Assembly: GCA_033964015.1 (NCBI GenBank)
Contig: CM066924.1
Location: forward strand, 7,484,251 to 7,548,250
Origin: Scolanthus callimorphus
Taxonomy: Eukaryota > Cnidaria > Anthozoa > Actiniaria > Edwardsiidae
Length of the DNA stretch: 64,000 bases
Direction of reading: 5' to 3'
This document shows, one piece after another, positions 1-10,116 of this stretch. Made by a program: the position numbers and the translations under genes. A model generated the notes under the pieces. It saw only the letters and a program-made list of their open reading frames with translations. It was not told the DNA's origin and made no database searches. Numbering within the stretch: the stretch's first letter is position 1; each line of letters starts with the position of its first letter.

Positions 1-1144
1 GAAAAATGAACATACGACAAAGGACGCGGGACCGTGGTGGCAGTGTATTTCACCGAAAACAAAGGTTGTTGAGGCAAGACTTGATTGATACGTAAATGAT
101 TATGGACTGCCGTGACTGGGCAAAGAACGGAACCTGGAATAGATGGAATCGGTACAAGGAACGAGCGATCTCTGAATTGAATTGTTTTAGATTCCTGGAT
201 GCGCAAGACTGCACCATGGCCTAAAAAAGATAAATCGTCACGGCGCAAAACCTTTGGAGAAAAGTGTTTACCGTCTGTAACTAGATTGGACTTCCGAAGG
301 AAAGAGAAAAAGGCGACTAAAAACAGAGCCCAAGTCGCTGCGTGAAGAGGATTTGTAAGGTCAAACAAGCAGCACATATCATGTAACATTTGTGGTGTAA
401 TGGCGCATTACGAGCAATATGATTACCTAAATAACGCTTAAGACCACGCGAAACTAATAAAAAGGAGTAATCGCTATCCCAGTCTAATGGAAAACCGTGT
501 AATTGATGAAAATGCTTGAGGGATGAAATATGATTTTGAATCGTACCTAACTTAAGACGTTTATGTGCCAAAAAAGCGATGTAACGCGAAGCCAATTCCG
601 AGGAAACCGGAAACGGCTTAAAACTAAAATCAAAACAGAATTTCTTAAAGATACGTAAGTGCGCTAGCCTGTTCCGATGTGTCGAATCTGCGACAGCAAG
701 ATGCATAAGCTGATCACACAATTGATCGAGGTCGACATCACTGTGTTGTTGACGTCCTGCTCCAAATTCATGTGGCCAATCTATCACACGCTTCTTCCTC
801 GAGGCTGGCTTTTGGGGATCCGCCCCCTCTTCTTGTGGCGTGCCACGAGGCGCTAGCTGCTTTAAACGCAGGAGTTCAATCTCCAGAGCTAGTTTCTCTT
901 TTTCGGCCTCGACCAAGCGCAATTTCCCGTCCATAGAACCGGCTGACGACGTACTATCAAGGATAGGAGCGGGAGTGGAGGACGACTTGGGAGCTCGTGG
1001 CGTTTGCTGCAATGTGGGAAGCGTGGCGTTCACCGCCCGTTGAAGTTCGTCAATATGTGCGGTGAGATCGTCGAGATCGACGAAATTTGGGTCCATCTTC
1101 TTGGTCTTAATGCGGGTAGATCGACGAGTAGGTGCTTGAGCCAT
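1..1144 (-). pseudogene. Tyrosine-recombinase ORF with gag-like N-terminus (DIRS/Crypton-like), cut by window edge
   Basis: The ATG at 1144 opens 275 codons. The first ~110 residues are basic and then a short coiled coil (LRLVEAEKEKLALEIELLRLKQ), ending in a KKRVIDWPHEF motif of the sort found in retroelement gag N-termini. From about residue 145 the sequence is a SAM-like N-terminal core-binding domain of a tyrosine recombinase (STHRNRLAHLRIFKKFC, ASRYIAFLAHKRL). Around position 390 the frame shifts. Downstream on the minus strand another frame continues as a catalytic-domain start with an FLRKSNL motif (candidate first catalytic Arg) and runs to the window edge at 1. The H-x-x-R and Tyr would lie outside the window. 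It is therefore a broken or partial gene. A direct gag-like plus recombinase fusion without reverse transcriptase suggests a Crypton-like or internally deleted DIRS-like element; I cannot separate these. Confidence 0.6.
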
Positions 1145-1519
1145 GTTTTACTGTTTGGCAGGGAGTGTGGTTGAATCGAGAGCGAAGAAACGGGCGTGCT
1201 AGCGAAAAAACCGAGTGGCCAACTCCAGTATGAGATTATGACTGAGTTCCTACGCTACGTAGCTAGCTAATTTATACTAAGTTAACAATTAACTGTCATC
1301 ACCGAGCAAGCATGTAAAATATTTTTTTTACTTATTCATGAACAAATTAACATGGAGGGATGGGGGGGGGGGGTGTCACATTTTCTGAAAATATTGGTCT
1401 ATTATTATTTGGGCCCAAAATGTCAAGATAGGGGCAAAACTGTTGGGTGCTCATACTCCAGTCCATCAACCTGAACAAATAATTCTTACTCTCTAAACAT
1501 TATTTTATCCTGTTTCAGC
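1145..1519. other. Non-coding stretch with a G run
   Basis: No gene is visible. It contains a run of 12 G at 1362-1373. The last part, up to a pyrimidine-rich tract and AG at 1519, is the likely 3' end of an intron feeding the exon that follows. Confidence 0.4.
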
Positions 1520-2861
1520 TTACCTAGTCAGTTTTCTGAATCTTCTCCAACGTGTTCAGAGCTGTAATGACAATCATTTAATTCTTGGTGCTAATTGTGA
1601 AGAAGACTGTGATATCTTGAAAAAGTACACTGAATACCTCAAGGATGAAATGGAAGCCATCGACGGCCAAAAACTGACAACAGAGAAAGAAAACAAGGTC
1701 GTATTTCATTTTGACCTAATCCCTGGTGACATGAAGTGGATCTCCTCAATGTCTGGTGAGTTAAGTAACGCAGCCACATACTTTTCCCCTTTCGCCAATG
1801 TTTCACAGAGTAGCAAAATGACTATAGCTGGAAGCATTGGTGGATCAGAGGCAACATGGCAGCCATGGAACTACTCCCGAAGATTGGCAGATGTGAAAAA
1901 GGTTGCCATGTATAAGAAAACCCTTGCTGACCCCAGTGGAAAGCAACACAATAATGTGACAAAATTTATTGCCAACAACAAATCAAGGCAAGAATTTGTT
2001 CCACCATTAGGTAAGTATGTCGACAAAGCCATGGCAGAACCGCTTCACAACATGAACAATGCTTGGCAAGCCTGGTTTATGACATTACTTATTATTGCAC
2101 TTGAAATCAGTAACCAAGCGGTTGTGAACTCTTGCAAATCAATAACAGCAGTACCAAAGTCATTTCCTTTGATAAAAATGCTGGACTGTATTAAAGAAAC
2201 ATTGAGATGTGGACGCCTCTATAAGAGCTACTGCAGGTGGTTCAATGAGAAAAAGAAAGCTGGTATCAAGTTTTCTTACAGATTCACAGGACTAGAATCC
2301 AAAAGATTTTCCTGGAATTTTTCTGTTCCAATCAACATCTTACTTAAAACTCAAAATTTGTCAAAGGGAAACTATCTTAAATTACACAGCTTGACCTACA
2401 TGGCGACACAACTAAGGGATGCAACATCACTTTTCACCAGAGTACACATAACCAAGGAAGAGATCCAGATGCTTCAGACCATGTGCACAAATTATTTTAA
2501 TTGTAATTATTTGGTGCTGGGAAATATAAGCCCAACAATATGGACAGTTGGCTATGCAATTCCATTCCATGCTAAGAAACTATACAGTGACCTAGGATTT
2601 GGACTTGGCTTAAATTCAATGCAAGGAAGAGAAGCCAAACATATCAAGCTGAAGCAATACATTGTAAACACATGTCATGGGCGCAAGCAACAACAATGGT
2701 CTATTGTCTTTAGGCATGAGTATGTTAGCCTGATATGGCTAAGGGAAATGGACTCCCTCAGTGTTACATACAAAGGTGGAAAACAGAATGAAAGTCTTGT
2801 AAAACAGTCTGTCACAGATAGTAAAATCCACACTGAGTTGAAGGCATATGTACAAAAATAG
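1520..2861 (+). CDS. Large terminal exon of an unrecognised transposon-like cnidarian protein
   Basis: The frame is open from a good 3' splice site (tatcctgtttcag, ending at 1519) through the stop at 2859-2861, giving about 446 residues. The first ATG is not needed: residues YLVSFLNLLQRV precede the longest ATG-free stretch in the same frame. Visible blocks are FHFDLIPGDMKW, GELSNAATYFSPFANV, GSIGGSEATWQPW, YRFTGLESKRFSWNF and GLGLNSMQGREAKH. There are Cys/His pairs but no finger, signal peptide or membrane segment I can name. The block-like conservation and lack of low-complexity sequence suggest the C-terminal half of a large repeated family, probably transposase-derived. Upstream exons are not visible. 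The frame has no internal stop over 1.3 kb, so it is either recent or under selection. I do not recognise the catalytic fold. Confidence 0.6.
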
Positions 2862-3684
2862 CCAAATCACAAATGAAAAACAAAACAAAAATGTTTTATG
2901 CACTTACAGCCAGGCTACGAAAACCGTAAACATCTGAAATATGCATGGAATTTATTGAGCAAAATTAATTTCAAAGAAGAAAATATGCCTCTCAACAGAC
3001 CTGAAGCACATTTCATACATATTTCTAGTGTTCATGTTTTTTGTAGCCTGGCTGTGTTCTCATTTAAAATGCATTACAAGTGGAAGGGTATTGTCATAAA
3101 TTCCTCCCTCTCATAATGTGGACAAGAGGAGAGGTAAAATGCTAGTCATTAATTTCTTCCACTTAAAATGCATTTTATAAAAATGTGAACACTTTACAGT
3201 AAGTGCAACAAAACCATATTTGTTTTGGTAGATCAGACCGATTTTTAGTGGATTATATTGAAAAAATTGTTTTTTGGTGAAGAATAATTTACATGGACAT
3301 CAATTGTACAAAACAGTTCTCTGTAGTCTCCCCAGACATGCAGGGACATGCTGAATGTTAGAGCAAGTGAAAACAATACTGTACTGTTTTGATGACTCAA
3401 ATCTAGGCCTAACAGATTGGGAGATGACTGTAAAGTACTAAACAAACATCACCAAAAAACAATTACTACCATTAAATCCCCTGAAAATGTGCCTGGTTTG
3501 CTTAATGCTCAACCGTACAATATACAGTAAATTTTTCCAAGTTACATAACTAATGCATTATGATTCAAATCTGCTGTACATATTATTTTGAGAGAGACAT
3601 GAAACACGTCCATATTAGGGTTCAGCTGATATGACTTCACAGCATACTGATTGTAAATAGTCATTTTTCTGTGTATATTTTCAC
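2862..3684. other. AT-rich stretch with no recognised gene
   Basis: Only short ORFs occur. The first part is probably the 3' UTR of the exon ending at 2861. Confidence 0.4.
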
Positions 3685-3794
3685 AGGTCGCCCAAGCTCT
3701 GTGTTAGTGTTTCATATTAAAACAAATTGAATGAATTTAGACTGGAGGTCTACATTTTTTTATGTGAAACACTAACACAGAGCTTGGGTGACCT
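3685..3794. repeat. Inverted repeat / hairpin
   Basis: Arms of about 33 bp (3685-3717 and 3762-3794) share AACACTAACACAGAGCTTGG and its complement around a 44 bp AT-rich loop. It looks like a short foldback MITE or its remnant. Confidence 0.7.
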
Positions 3795-3890
3795 ATGATA
3801 TTTGTTTGTGTGAGACGCATCCAGTAGATCCCAGCTTACATGGCTTTCCTGGTCTAATAAACAAGTTGTAGATATCCAGTTAACTCCATA

Positions 3891-5009
3891 TTAGTTTTGG
3901 GGGATACCAAGATGATTCCAGCTACCATAATGAAATGTGACCATGAGAACCTCTCTACTATAGCTGTACTTGAAGACCATGGGCTTCTCATTAGACACAA
4001 TCACTTCAGTACGGCTGTTGTCGGGGAAGTTTCTCTTCAGTAATTTTGCCTTTTCAACATGAACAAACTCGGCATTCATCTGATCAAAAACATAGATCGC
4101 TTTTCGCAATTCTGTAATTTTGATTGTTACTTGTGAAGCCGTAGATGTTTTAATTGTTCCCCAGCTTACTCGCTCTAGAATACCCCCTCTAATAATTTCG
4201 AAAACCTCCTTTGGCACATCAGTAGAAAACTGACCGAGGTATGGGCTATTCGTGGTTGGATTGGCATGAAGTCTTCGAATAATACTCGAGTGAAGGCGCT
4301 CGATAATTCTATATACTAATTACGATTTTGAGACGGCAATTCCACAAAATATTGACGGCTAGTTGGGAGAAAATATGTTCACGTATTGGGCGGAGTCGCG
4401 CAGCGACGGAGCCCAATACGTGAAAATATTTTCTTCCAACGCCGTCAATATTTTGTGGAATTGCCGTCTCAAAATCGTAATTAATATTGTATCGCGATTC
4501 TTGAAGATTTTCTGGAGGAAATGGCAAGAAATAGTGCTATTTATTGTCGATTGAAATTTCAATTCTCATTACATTTACGCACGATCTCACGCAATCACAT
4601 GGGCTTTTCGCACGAGCTCGAGCATTTTCTGTTTACATTTTTCCATCTTTTTCGGCGAAAAAAATCTCTTTCTGCCATAAGATATTGCTAGAAATATAGC
4701 TAAACGTTATTTCTAACTATTGACAATGAAATGAAACATAAATTCGTGCGAAAAAAGTTGAATTTTGCTAGCTCTTTTTGAGCCGTCAATACCACAAATA
4801 TTGACGGCTCACAACAACACAGAGTGGCAGGGTGAATCGCGATACTCTCAGACATCGGCCATATATCGACTATTTTGTGACAGTCTTTACTTCTAGCTCC
4901 AACTGTGCCGTCGTGTTTACGATATACAGTCTCCATTAGACCGTCTAACTCCCTAAAGACGTTACTGAGGAAATTCTCCTCCTTTTTGTCCCCATTTTTG
5001 TTTCCATTT
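3891..5009 (-). pseudogene. Unrecognised ORF split by a 537 bp insert
   Basis: On the minus strand an open frame starts near 5009 (in-frame ATG at 4936, METVYRKHDG) and reads to PMSE just before the repeat at 4846. On the far side of the repeat an open frame resumes at about 4308 with IIERLHSSIIRRLHANP and continues to the stop at 3891. The two pieces are in compatible register if the insert is ignored, so the insert appears to have landed inside a coding region of about 165 residues or more. I do not recognise the protein. It has no obvious signal peptide or membrane segment, and a stop lies just upstream of the first piece. It could be a transposon ORF or a host exon. Confidence 0.4.
4310..4846 (+). 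mobile_element. 537 bp palindrome-bearing MITE, copy A
   Basis: The first ~160 bp fold as an inverted repeat: TACGATTTTGAGACGGCAAT at one end and its complement near 4465, around a centre at 4385-4430 that is itself palindromic (CGTATTGGGC). A second small hairpin lies near 4780-4812 (GAGCCGTCAATA... TATTGACGGCTC). Both hairpins share the GCCGTCAATA core. The whole unit recurs inverted at 28616-29153 with only scattered differences. Short ORFs that appear identically in both copies come from this repeat and are not genes. Confidence 0.85.
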
Positions 5010-5578
5010 TAGCATTGTTGATCGCACTTCATGCTTGAGCTGCGAAGCGTAAGCCGCCATTTTGATTTGGCTGTGTGAGTTTTACCCAGAATACCTCGCG
5101 CGCCTCAAGATGATCGATTGGAGGGGGTGGTTGGCCCCAGCGTGACAACTTCGATCACTACACTAATCCAAGTCCAGTTTGCGAACAGCCATAGACAGAT
5201 AACCCAAAGGTTATCTTTTCTGAGAGTTCATCTACAGTTTTGTGCCTAGCATACATGTACACGCTCGGCTGCAAGAAACTACAATCAGCAAACGAAAAAC
5301 TCGAGATAAACTAGCCAGGCATCCGTTCGCCTTTCGTTTGCCTGAATTTCCGTACCGTGAGGCACTGGGGTCTAGGGGCAGGGCAGAAAAGAGCCGGCGC
5401 TACTTAAAGGGCAGCGGATATCCCCATTAACCAAAAATTTTCGACTAGGTGGGTTACTCTTTATTTTACATTTTTTAATTGATTTTTTTTTACATTTTTA
5501 ATTGATTTTTTCCCCACGCATTAGCCTATGGGGCTCCACAGGAGTTCCGCTATAATTCGAGCAGTACTCTGTTATGTT
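5010..5578. other. Non-coding stretch
   Basis: I see no convincing gene. An ORF at 5242-5430 has no recognisable features. Confidence 0.35.
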
Positions 5579-5745
5579 AGAGTGTTTTTCATCGGACTGT
5601 GAAACAAAAACTAACAGTCAGTGTTTATTAGTTTCTACTACTCATAATAAAAGGAGAACACAATAAACATGACTTTCATAGTGTATAGCATGCCCAGTGC
5701 GTATTTTGTTAGTATCTATTTCACAGTCGGATTGAAAACCACTCT
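5579..5745. repeat. Foldback MITE, ~167 bp
   Basis: Terminal arms of about 27 bp (5579-5605 and 5719-5745) share AGAGTG-TTTTCA-TC-GACTGTGAAA and its complement, with a few mismatches. The interior is AT-rich. Confidence 0.65.
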
Positions 5746-5784
5746 ATGTTTTTTATTTTTTTATTATTATAAATTCGCCTTGTG

Positions 5785-5820
5785 TACATCTCAATGACAT
5801 CTCAATGACATCTCAATTTA
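5785..5820 (+). repeat. Triplicated 13 bp tandem repeat
   Basis: ACATCTCAATG is repeated three times in succession. Confidence 0.7.
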
Positions 5821-6098
5821 ATACGCGCACATGTATACAGTGAATAATAATAACTCTAAACCAGACGGGTGCAACAACAGCTCGTGCCAACTATCTAGTG
5901 GTCTCGCGGACGTGAGTGATTTTTAAACGTTTCGAGTGTCTCTGCCAACATCACAACTACTCTATAGCTCTAATAAAGTCATAGAAAGTTGTGCTCGTAT
6001 GATAAGCATCCCTACGTGGTGTAGGGCCAGGTTAGAACTTGTATTGCTAACTAGAGTCGGCCACTCCTTTCTCACGGCAACTCAGTTTGTACTGTGCA

Positions 6099-6424
6099 GT
6101 CCCCCCGGGGGTTGGGGGGATCCAGTATTTTTGGGGCAGGGGTGCTCGTCGGGAACTTTGGATTTTACCCCTAAAAGGTACCAACAAGACGTATTTTCCG
6201 TCGTAATTTCTCTTGTATTTCTTCCGAGCGAAAATGAAATTCAGGCTTCAAACAAGCGTGATTTGCTTGACTTGCTAGAACGGACCCCTAACTGGTACCT
6301 ATCGGGGAAAAAATGCAAGTTTTCAAATTTTTCCACTAAAAGGTACCAGAGGCCTAATTTTAATCCCTTAAAGGTACGACGAGCACCCCTGTCCCAAAAA
6401 TATGGGAGTCCCCCCCCCCCCCGG
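6099..6424. mobile_element. Inverted-repeat MITE with C/G-rich ends
   Basis: The left end reads AGTCCCCCCGG... through GGGGTGCTCGTCG. The right end, 6375-6424, is its complement (CGACGAGCACCCC ... GGAGTCCCCC). Arms are about 50 bp and the element about 326 bp. Inner GGTACC sites are also symmetrically placed. The 171-codon ORF across it is a by-product of the repeat. Confidence 0.75.
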
Positions 6425-6479
6425 ATTTTTAGCCTGTTAATAAATTCATGAATAATTAATCAGAACAACACAATAGAAA

Positions 6480-6660
6480 CACAATATAGGAGGGTAGCGT
6501 GTTGTAAACCTGATACAACCATTTGTGGTTGTAACTAATTTGCATAGCAACTTTCATGAAACATATCTTGAAGTTTCTCTGCCAAATTTACAAGTTTTTT
6601 AAAACTTAAAAAAGTAATTTACAACATTCGCATCCGTGTTGTATCGGATCAGAGGACTGC
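6480..6660 (-). repeat. Dispersed repeat shared with 57.8-58.06 kb
   Basis: The segment with ACAACCA...GTGGTTGTAAC, TTTGCATAGCAACT and TCTGCCAAATTTACAA is found in reverse complement at about 57835-58035. Both copies contain repeated TGTTGTA/TACAACA motifs. Confidence 0.6.
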
Positions 6661-6746
6661 CGTTTTCATGAGAGGACTGTCGTCACCTTCCTGCAACAAC
6701 TTAAAATCAAAAAATGCACTTTTGCACTTTCACCTTTTTTCTTCAT

Positions 6747-7110
6747 AATAGACCTTTTTCTAAAATGGCCGCCGCAAATTCACATGCCTTAAAATTAAAC
6801 TGAGCATCACCACATTAGTAATCCTTCAAATTTTCGTTATGCCAAATGCCATGTCGGCTGAGAAAGCATCAGTCTGATATTTGAAATTTTTACAGAAATT
6901 TGTATGACTGGGGTATGAGGCAAACTCCCAGTCATACAAACATCTGTAATTTTTCAAATTTTCAACTTTCGTTTTCTCGATAGATATTGTATATAATGCA
7001 GCGAAATTTTGTAGTTTTACTAAAGCGATGATGTGTGTTCTAGTGCTTGTGTTCAATTTTAACAAAAATCGATTTTAATTTTCGGCGGCCATTTTGGAAA
7101 AAGGTCTATT
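6747..7110. mobile_element. Inverted-repeat MITE with ATGGCCGCC ends
   Basis: AATAGACCTTTTTCTAAAAT followed by GGCCGCCG at 6747-6774 is matched by its complement at 7083-7110. The unit is about 364 bp. An internal hairpin at 6900-6940 is built on TGTATGACTGGG and CCCAGTCATACA. Confidence 0.75.
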
Positions 7111-7650
7111 TGGCATTTTTTTTAGAAAATGAACCCTTCTTTTTAACACAATCGGTCATTTTGTAAATATGTGGTTAGTGTTATTGGTACCATCTGGACC
7201 TTTATGTAATGATTCCAACTAATACTTGGATGCTAATAACTCCTCCTGGTTCGTACTAAAAAGAGCCGAAATCGGGCAAAACGTCTTATTTCTGCAAAGG
7301 ACTGCCGTCACCTTCCTGAGTGCATGGTATAGCCGATTCCAGCTGACGTCATTGTTTACATATTGTCTCTTTTTCGGCGAGGCTACAAAATGATAAAGTC
7401 TGAATATCAATAAGAAGGGTGAAAAATTAAGCAGCTAGAGAAATTGAACTCGATATGTTTACGCACGTGAGTCTGTTCTTGGTCGAGCTGTTAAATGCAT
7501 CGCAAAAGTCTTTCAGAGATTCTCCCTTTTCTTCTCTTCCATTTACACTGATAATTTCATGCAGAAAAGGTTACGGTATCCCTACTCCTTATACAATTTT
7601 AAAGTTGTCTCATTTCTATCACCGAGTATAGCAATAGTAAAAGAGATCAT
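7111..7650. other. Downstream flank of the GPCR gene
   Basis: No gene is recognised. Short ORFs here are not convincing; part may be 3' UTR of the minus-strand GPCR. Confidence 0.35.
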
Positions 7651-8654
7651 TCAAAGTCTAGTGGTGAGGGATGTAGATGCTGCTCTGTGTCGGGTTGGTC
7701 CAATCGAGCGGCACAAAGCATCACGAAAGTCTTGCTTGAGGAACGTCAAGAGCAGCGGATTGCAGAGCGACGAAAGGTACCTCAAAAATACCGTAGTATA
7801 CAGGAAAACTACCAAAGAATGGTAGTCAAACAGGGTATTGATGTTGTAATTAAAATCATAGAGAAAGGTAGTGAAGAAAAACAGAAAGACCCCAACATGA
7901 AGACGATTATCATCGCAAGGAAAATCATGAGAATTTTTCTCTCTGAAGCAATGCGTTGCCGTTGGCGACGTTGCTCTGCTGCATGCGCTCTACCTTGGAT
8001 CCCCTCACACGTGGCTGTTCTCTGGTTGTGCTTGCGTACGTATTTGAAAATGGCGATGTAATTAGCTGAGATTGTTATTAAAGGGATTAGGACAACGATA
8101 ACGAAGGAGACGATGTCGTAGGTAATCTCTGTGACCCGGAGGTTCTTGCTTGGGTGAAGTATCCACGCCAACTGAATTGCAGACGCAAAAAAAGATGCAC
8201 CCCACACTGAGCCGATGAGTACACGAGTTCGTCGTGGTGTTACGATGTTTCGATGCACAAAAGGTCGCGTTATCTTGAGGAACCGGTCAATAGTCAGCAC
8301 AGTCAGATGGATAGCAGTGGAAAACGCCAGGAAACGATCACAAATATCCTTAGCAATCCACAGATGGTTTTCAAGCACAAACGTGCAAGTGATATATAAG
8401 GGTATAGCCAAAATACCAGTAAAGAGATCGCTAACGGCAAGGCTTGTTACCAGGTAGTTTGATACCGTCCGTAAACTAGACACCCTGTAGACCAACACTA
8501 GTATTACAGTGTTGGCTACTACTAAGGCGAGTGCTATAATTCCAAGCAGTACTGGTGCTCCCACGTCCGTGAACAATTCTAAAGATCTGTTACTGCCATT
8601 TTTTGCGGACATCCTGGTTTTTGAAGATCCCAATAACCAGCTTCCGCTAACCAT
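7651..8654 (-). pseudogene. Class A (rhodopsin-like) G-protein-coupled receptor, frameshifted before TM7
   Basis: The ATG at 8654 (MVSGSWLLGSSK) is the first in frame; an alternative is at 8612. TM1 is APVLLGIIALALVVANTVIL with the conserved N. TM2 carries SLAVSDLFTGILAIPLY with the conserved D. TM3 ends in the G-protein contact motif as DRF (TIDRFLKI) instead of DRY. TM4, TM5 (with a P) and TM6 follow, and the third loop is basic. In this frame a stop follows TTILW near 7812. In a different frame, starting close to 7826-7836, TM7 continues with SLCNPLLLTF (an NPxxY variant), followed by a helix-8-like FRDALC, and a stop at 7651. A single indel next to short homopolymers explains this. It is a single-exon gene of about 334 codons, a typical length for a short cnidarian amine/adenosine-like orphan receptor. 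Ligand unknown. It is either a recent pseudogene, an assembly error, or a receptor with altered C-terminus. Confidence 0.8.
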
Positions 8655-9044
8655 TGAGAAACTGAAAGGCAACGTTGGTTTCCTGCTGGTTATTTGTGTC
8701 GTATTAATCTGTTTTCTTCTTTGCGCAGGTGCTTAGTGAATTTTGGCACCGATAATGAATCTTTTTTCCTTCTATTTCTTATCTGTTCCGGTGTCTTAGG
8801 GCTTATCTCCTTTCTGCGATTGGCGTTTTGTGATTGGATCAAAAATAACCAAAATGATTCTCTACTAATTTTAGTAACCCTTAATAAACCGTTCCGATTG
8901 TTTTAATCAAATTCCAAGATCACTTCTAGATTATCTTTAAAATCCATATTTCTCTGCCTTACATCTGCGTGTCTGTAAACGACCTAAAAAAGGCCGTCTT
9001 TACCCGAGTTCTTCTACGTAAAGTGTTCGTTATATTTTATCAAG
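8655..9044. promoter_or_regulatory. 5' flank of the GPCR gene
   Basis: Upstream of the receptor start on the minus strand. Nothing definite is visible apart from AT-rich sequence; ORFs on the plus strand are not convincing. Confidence 0.25.
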
Positions 9045-9440
9045 TGGTACTACTTGCTTTTGCTAGTGCTTTTCAAGATCTTCTTGAGGAAGTCGTTATC
9101 TGTGCAATCGCAATTGTCTTCTTGTACATGTATTACTGTAGCTCTAACAGACTGTAATTCTCAATTCAAGTACTTCGACAGGAGGTGTTTGTTAGAAGTA
9201 CTATAGATCGGTTAAACAAGCAGTGTCACTTGCTTTTGCTAGCGCCTTTCAAGTTAAGAGTTCCTTGAAGAAGTCGGTATCTGCAACCACGATTACTTTC
9301 TGCTAAATGCAGGAAAAAGACCACTAACAGAAGTAGATATTTTTTGCTATAGAAAGACTTAACAGGTAACGCCACTTGCTTTTGCTAGCGTTTTTCTTGA
9401 AAGCTCTCTTGTAGTCTCCTTGAGGAAGTCGTTATCTGTA
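9045..9440 (+). repeat. Degenerate tandem repeat, three copies
   Basis: Copies at about 9051-9104, 9228-9283 and 9374-9440 share ACTTGCTTTTGCTAGCG, TTTCAAG and a following CTTGAGGAAGTCGTTATCTG. The period is about 150-175 bp. It lies upstream of the minus-strand GPCR. Confidence 0.7.
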
Positions 9441-9728
9441 GCAGTCACAGTTATGTTTGCTACGATTTGCTTCACTAAGAAGTCTTTATTTGTTGCGACT
9501 GTATACAACCTGCTCCTCTGTTTTATAAAAGAACAGTCCCTTATGCATTATGGGAGTTTTACCCTGACGACTAACACGTCATGTGAATCTTTTGCTGCCG
9601 AACACGACTTCCTGTCGATGCTCATGATGAAATGATTTCTGACGAATGCATTTACCCCATACTCCTTTTTTTATCACTTATAAGAAGGTTATATTTCAGG
9701 CAACAGCGGAATACACATATTATCCTCG

Positions 9729-10116
9729 TTTTTATAAACGTGGTTCCTGCGTATTCGTTTTGTGCCTTTAAATTAAATCCAGTCAAAAGCTAATTATTTA
9801 TTTCAGGTGTAAAACAGTTTGTTGAGACATGTTTGCCAAGCCACACACTAATACCCTTTCGACATAACACGTTTTGGTTGATGTTGCCGTGAGATCTTAA
9901 GAAACATTTTTAACACTCGATCGAAGATGAATTCGATATCCCAGCGCGCCCATGTATTATTCTCTCTCTATATATATTTTGTCAAATTTCAGCCTCATTG
10001 TTTTTATAAACGTGGTTACTGTGTATTCTCTTTTGGCACCTTTCAATTAAATCAAATCAGAAAATAGTTATTGATTTCAGGCGTGAGACAGTTTGTTCAG
10101 ACATGTTAGCCAAGCC
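9729..10116 (+). repeat. Direct duplication of ~113 bp, 270 bp apart
   Basis: TTTTTATAAACGTGGTTNCTG through CAGACATGTTNGCCAAGCC occurs at 9729-9842 and again at 9999-10116 with about 85-90% visible identity. Confidence 0.65.

Noticed and set aside
4359..4562. ORFs identical at 4.3-4.6 kb and 28.9-29.2 kb, on opposite strands
   Set aside because: They are open on both strands only because of the palindromic repeat; no protein features.
5936..6451. 171-codon ORF
   Set aside because: Lies across a MITE with inverted ends; KRYQ repeats come from the symmetric GGTACC sites.
8694..9635. Several plus-strand ORFs of 60-75 codons upstream of the GPCR
   Set aside because: Short, overlapping, without motifs, partly in repeats.
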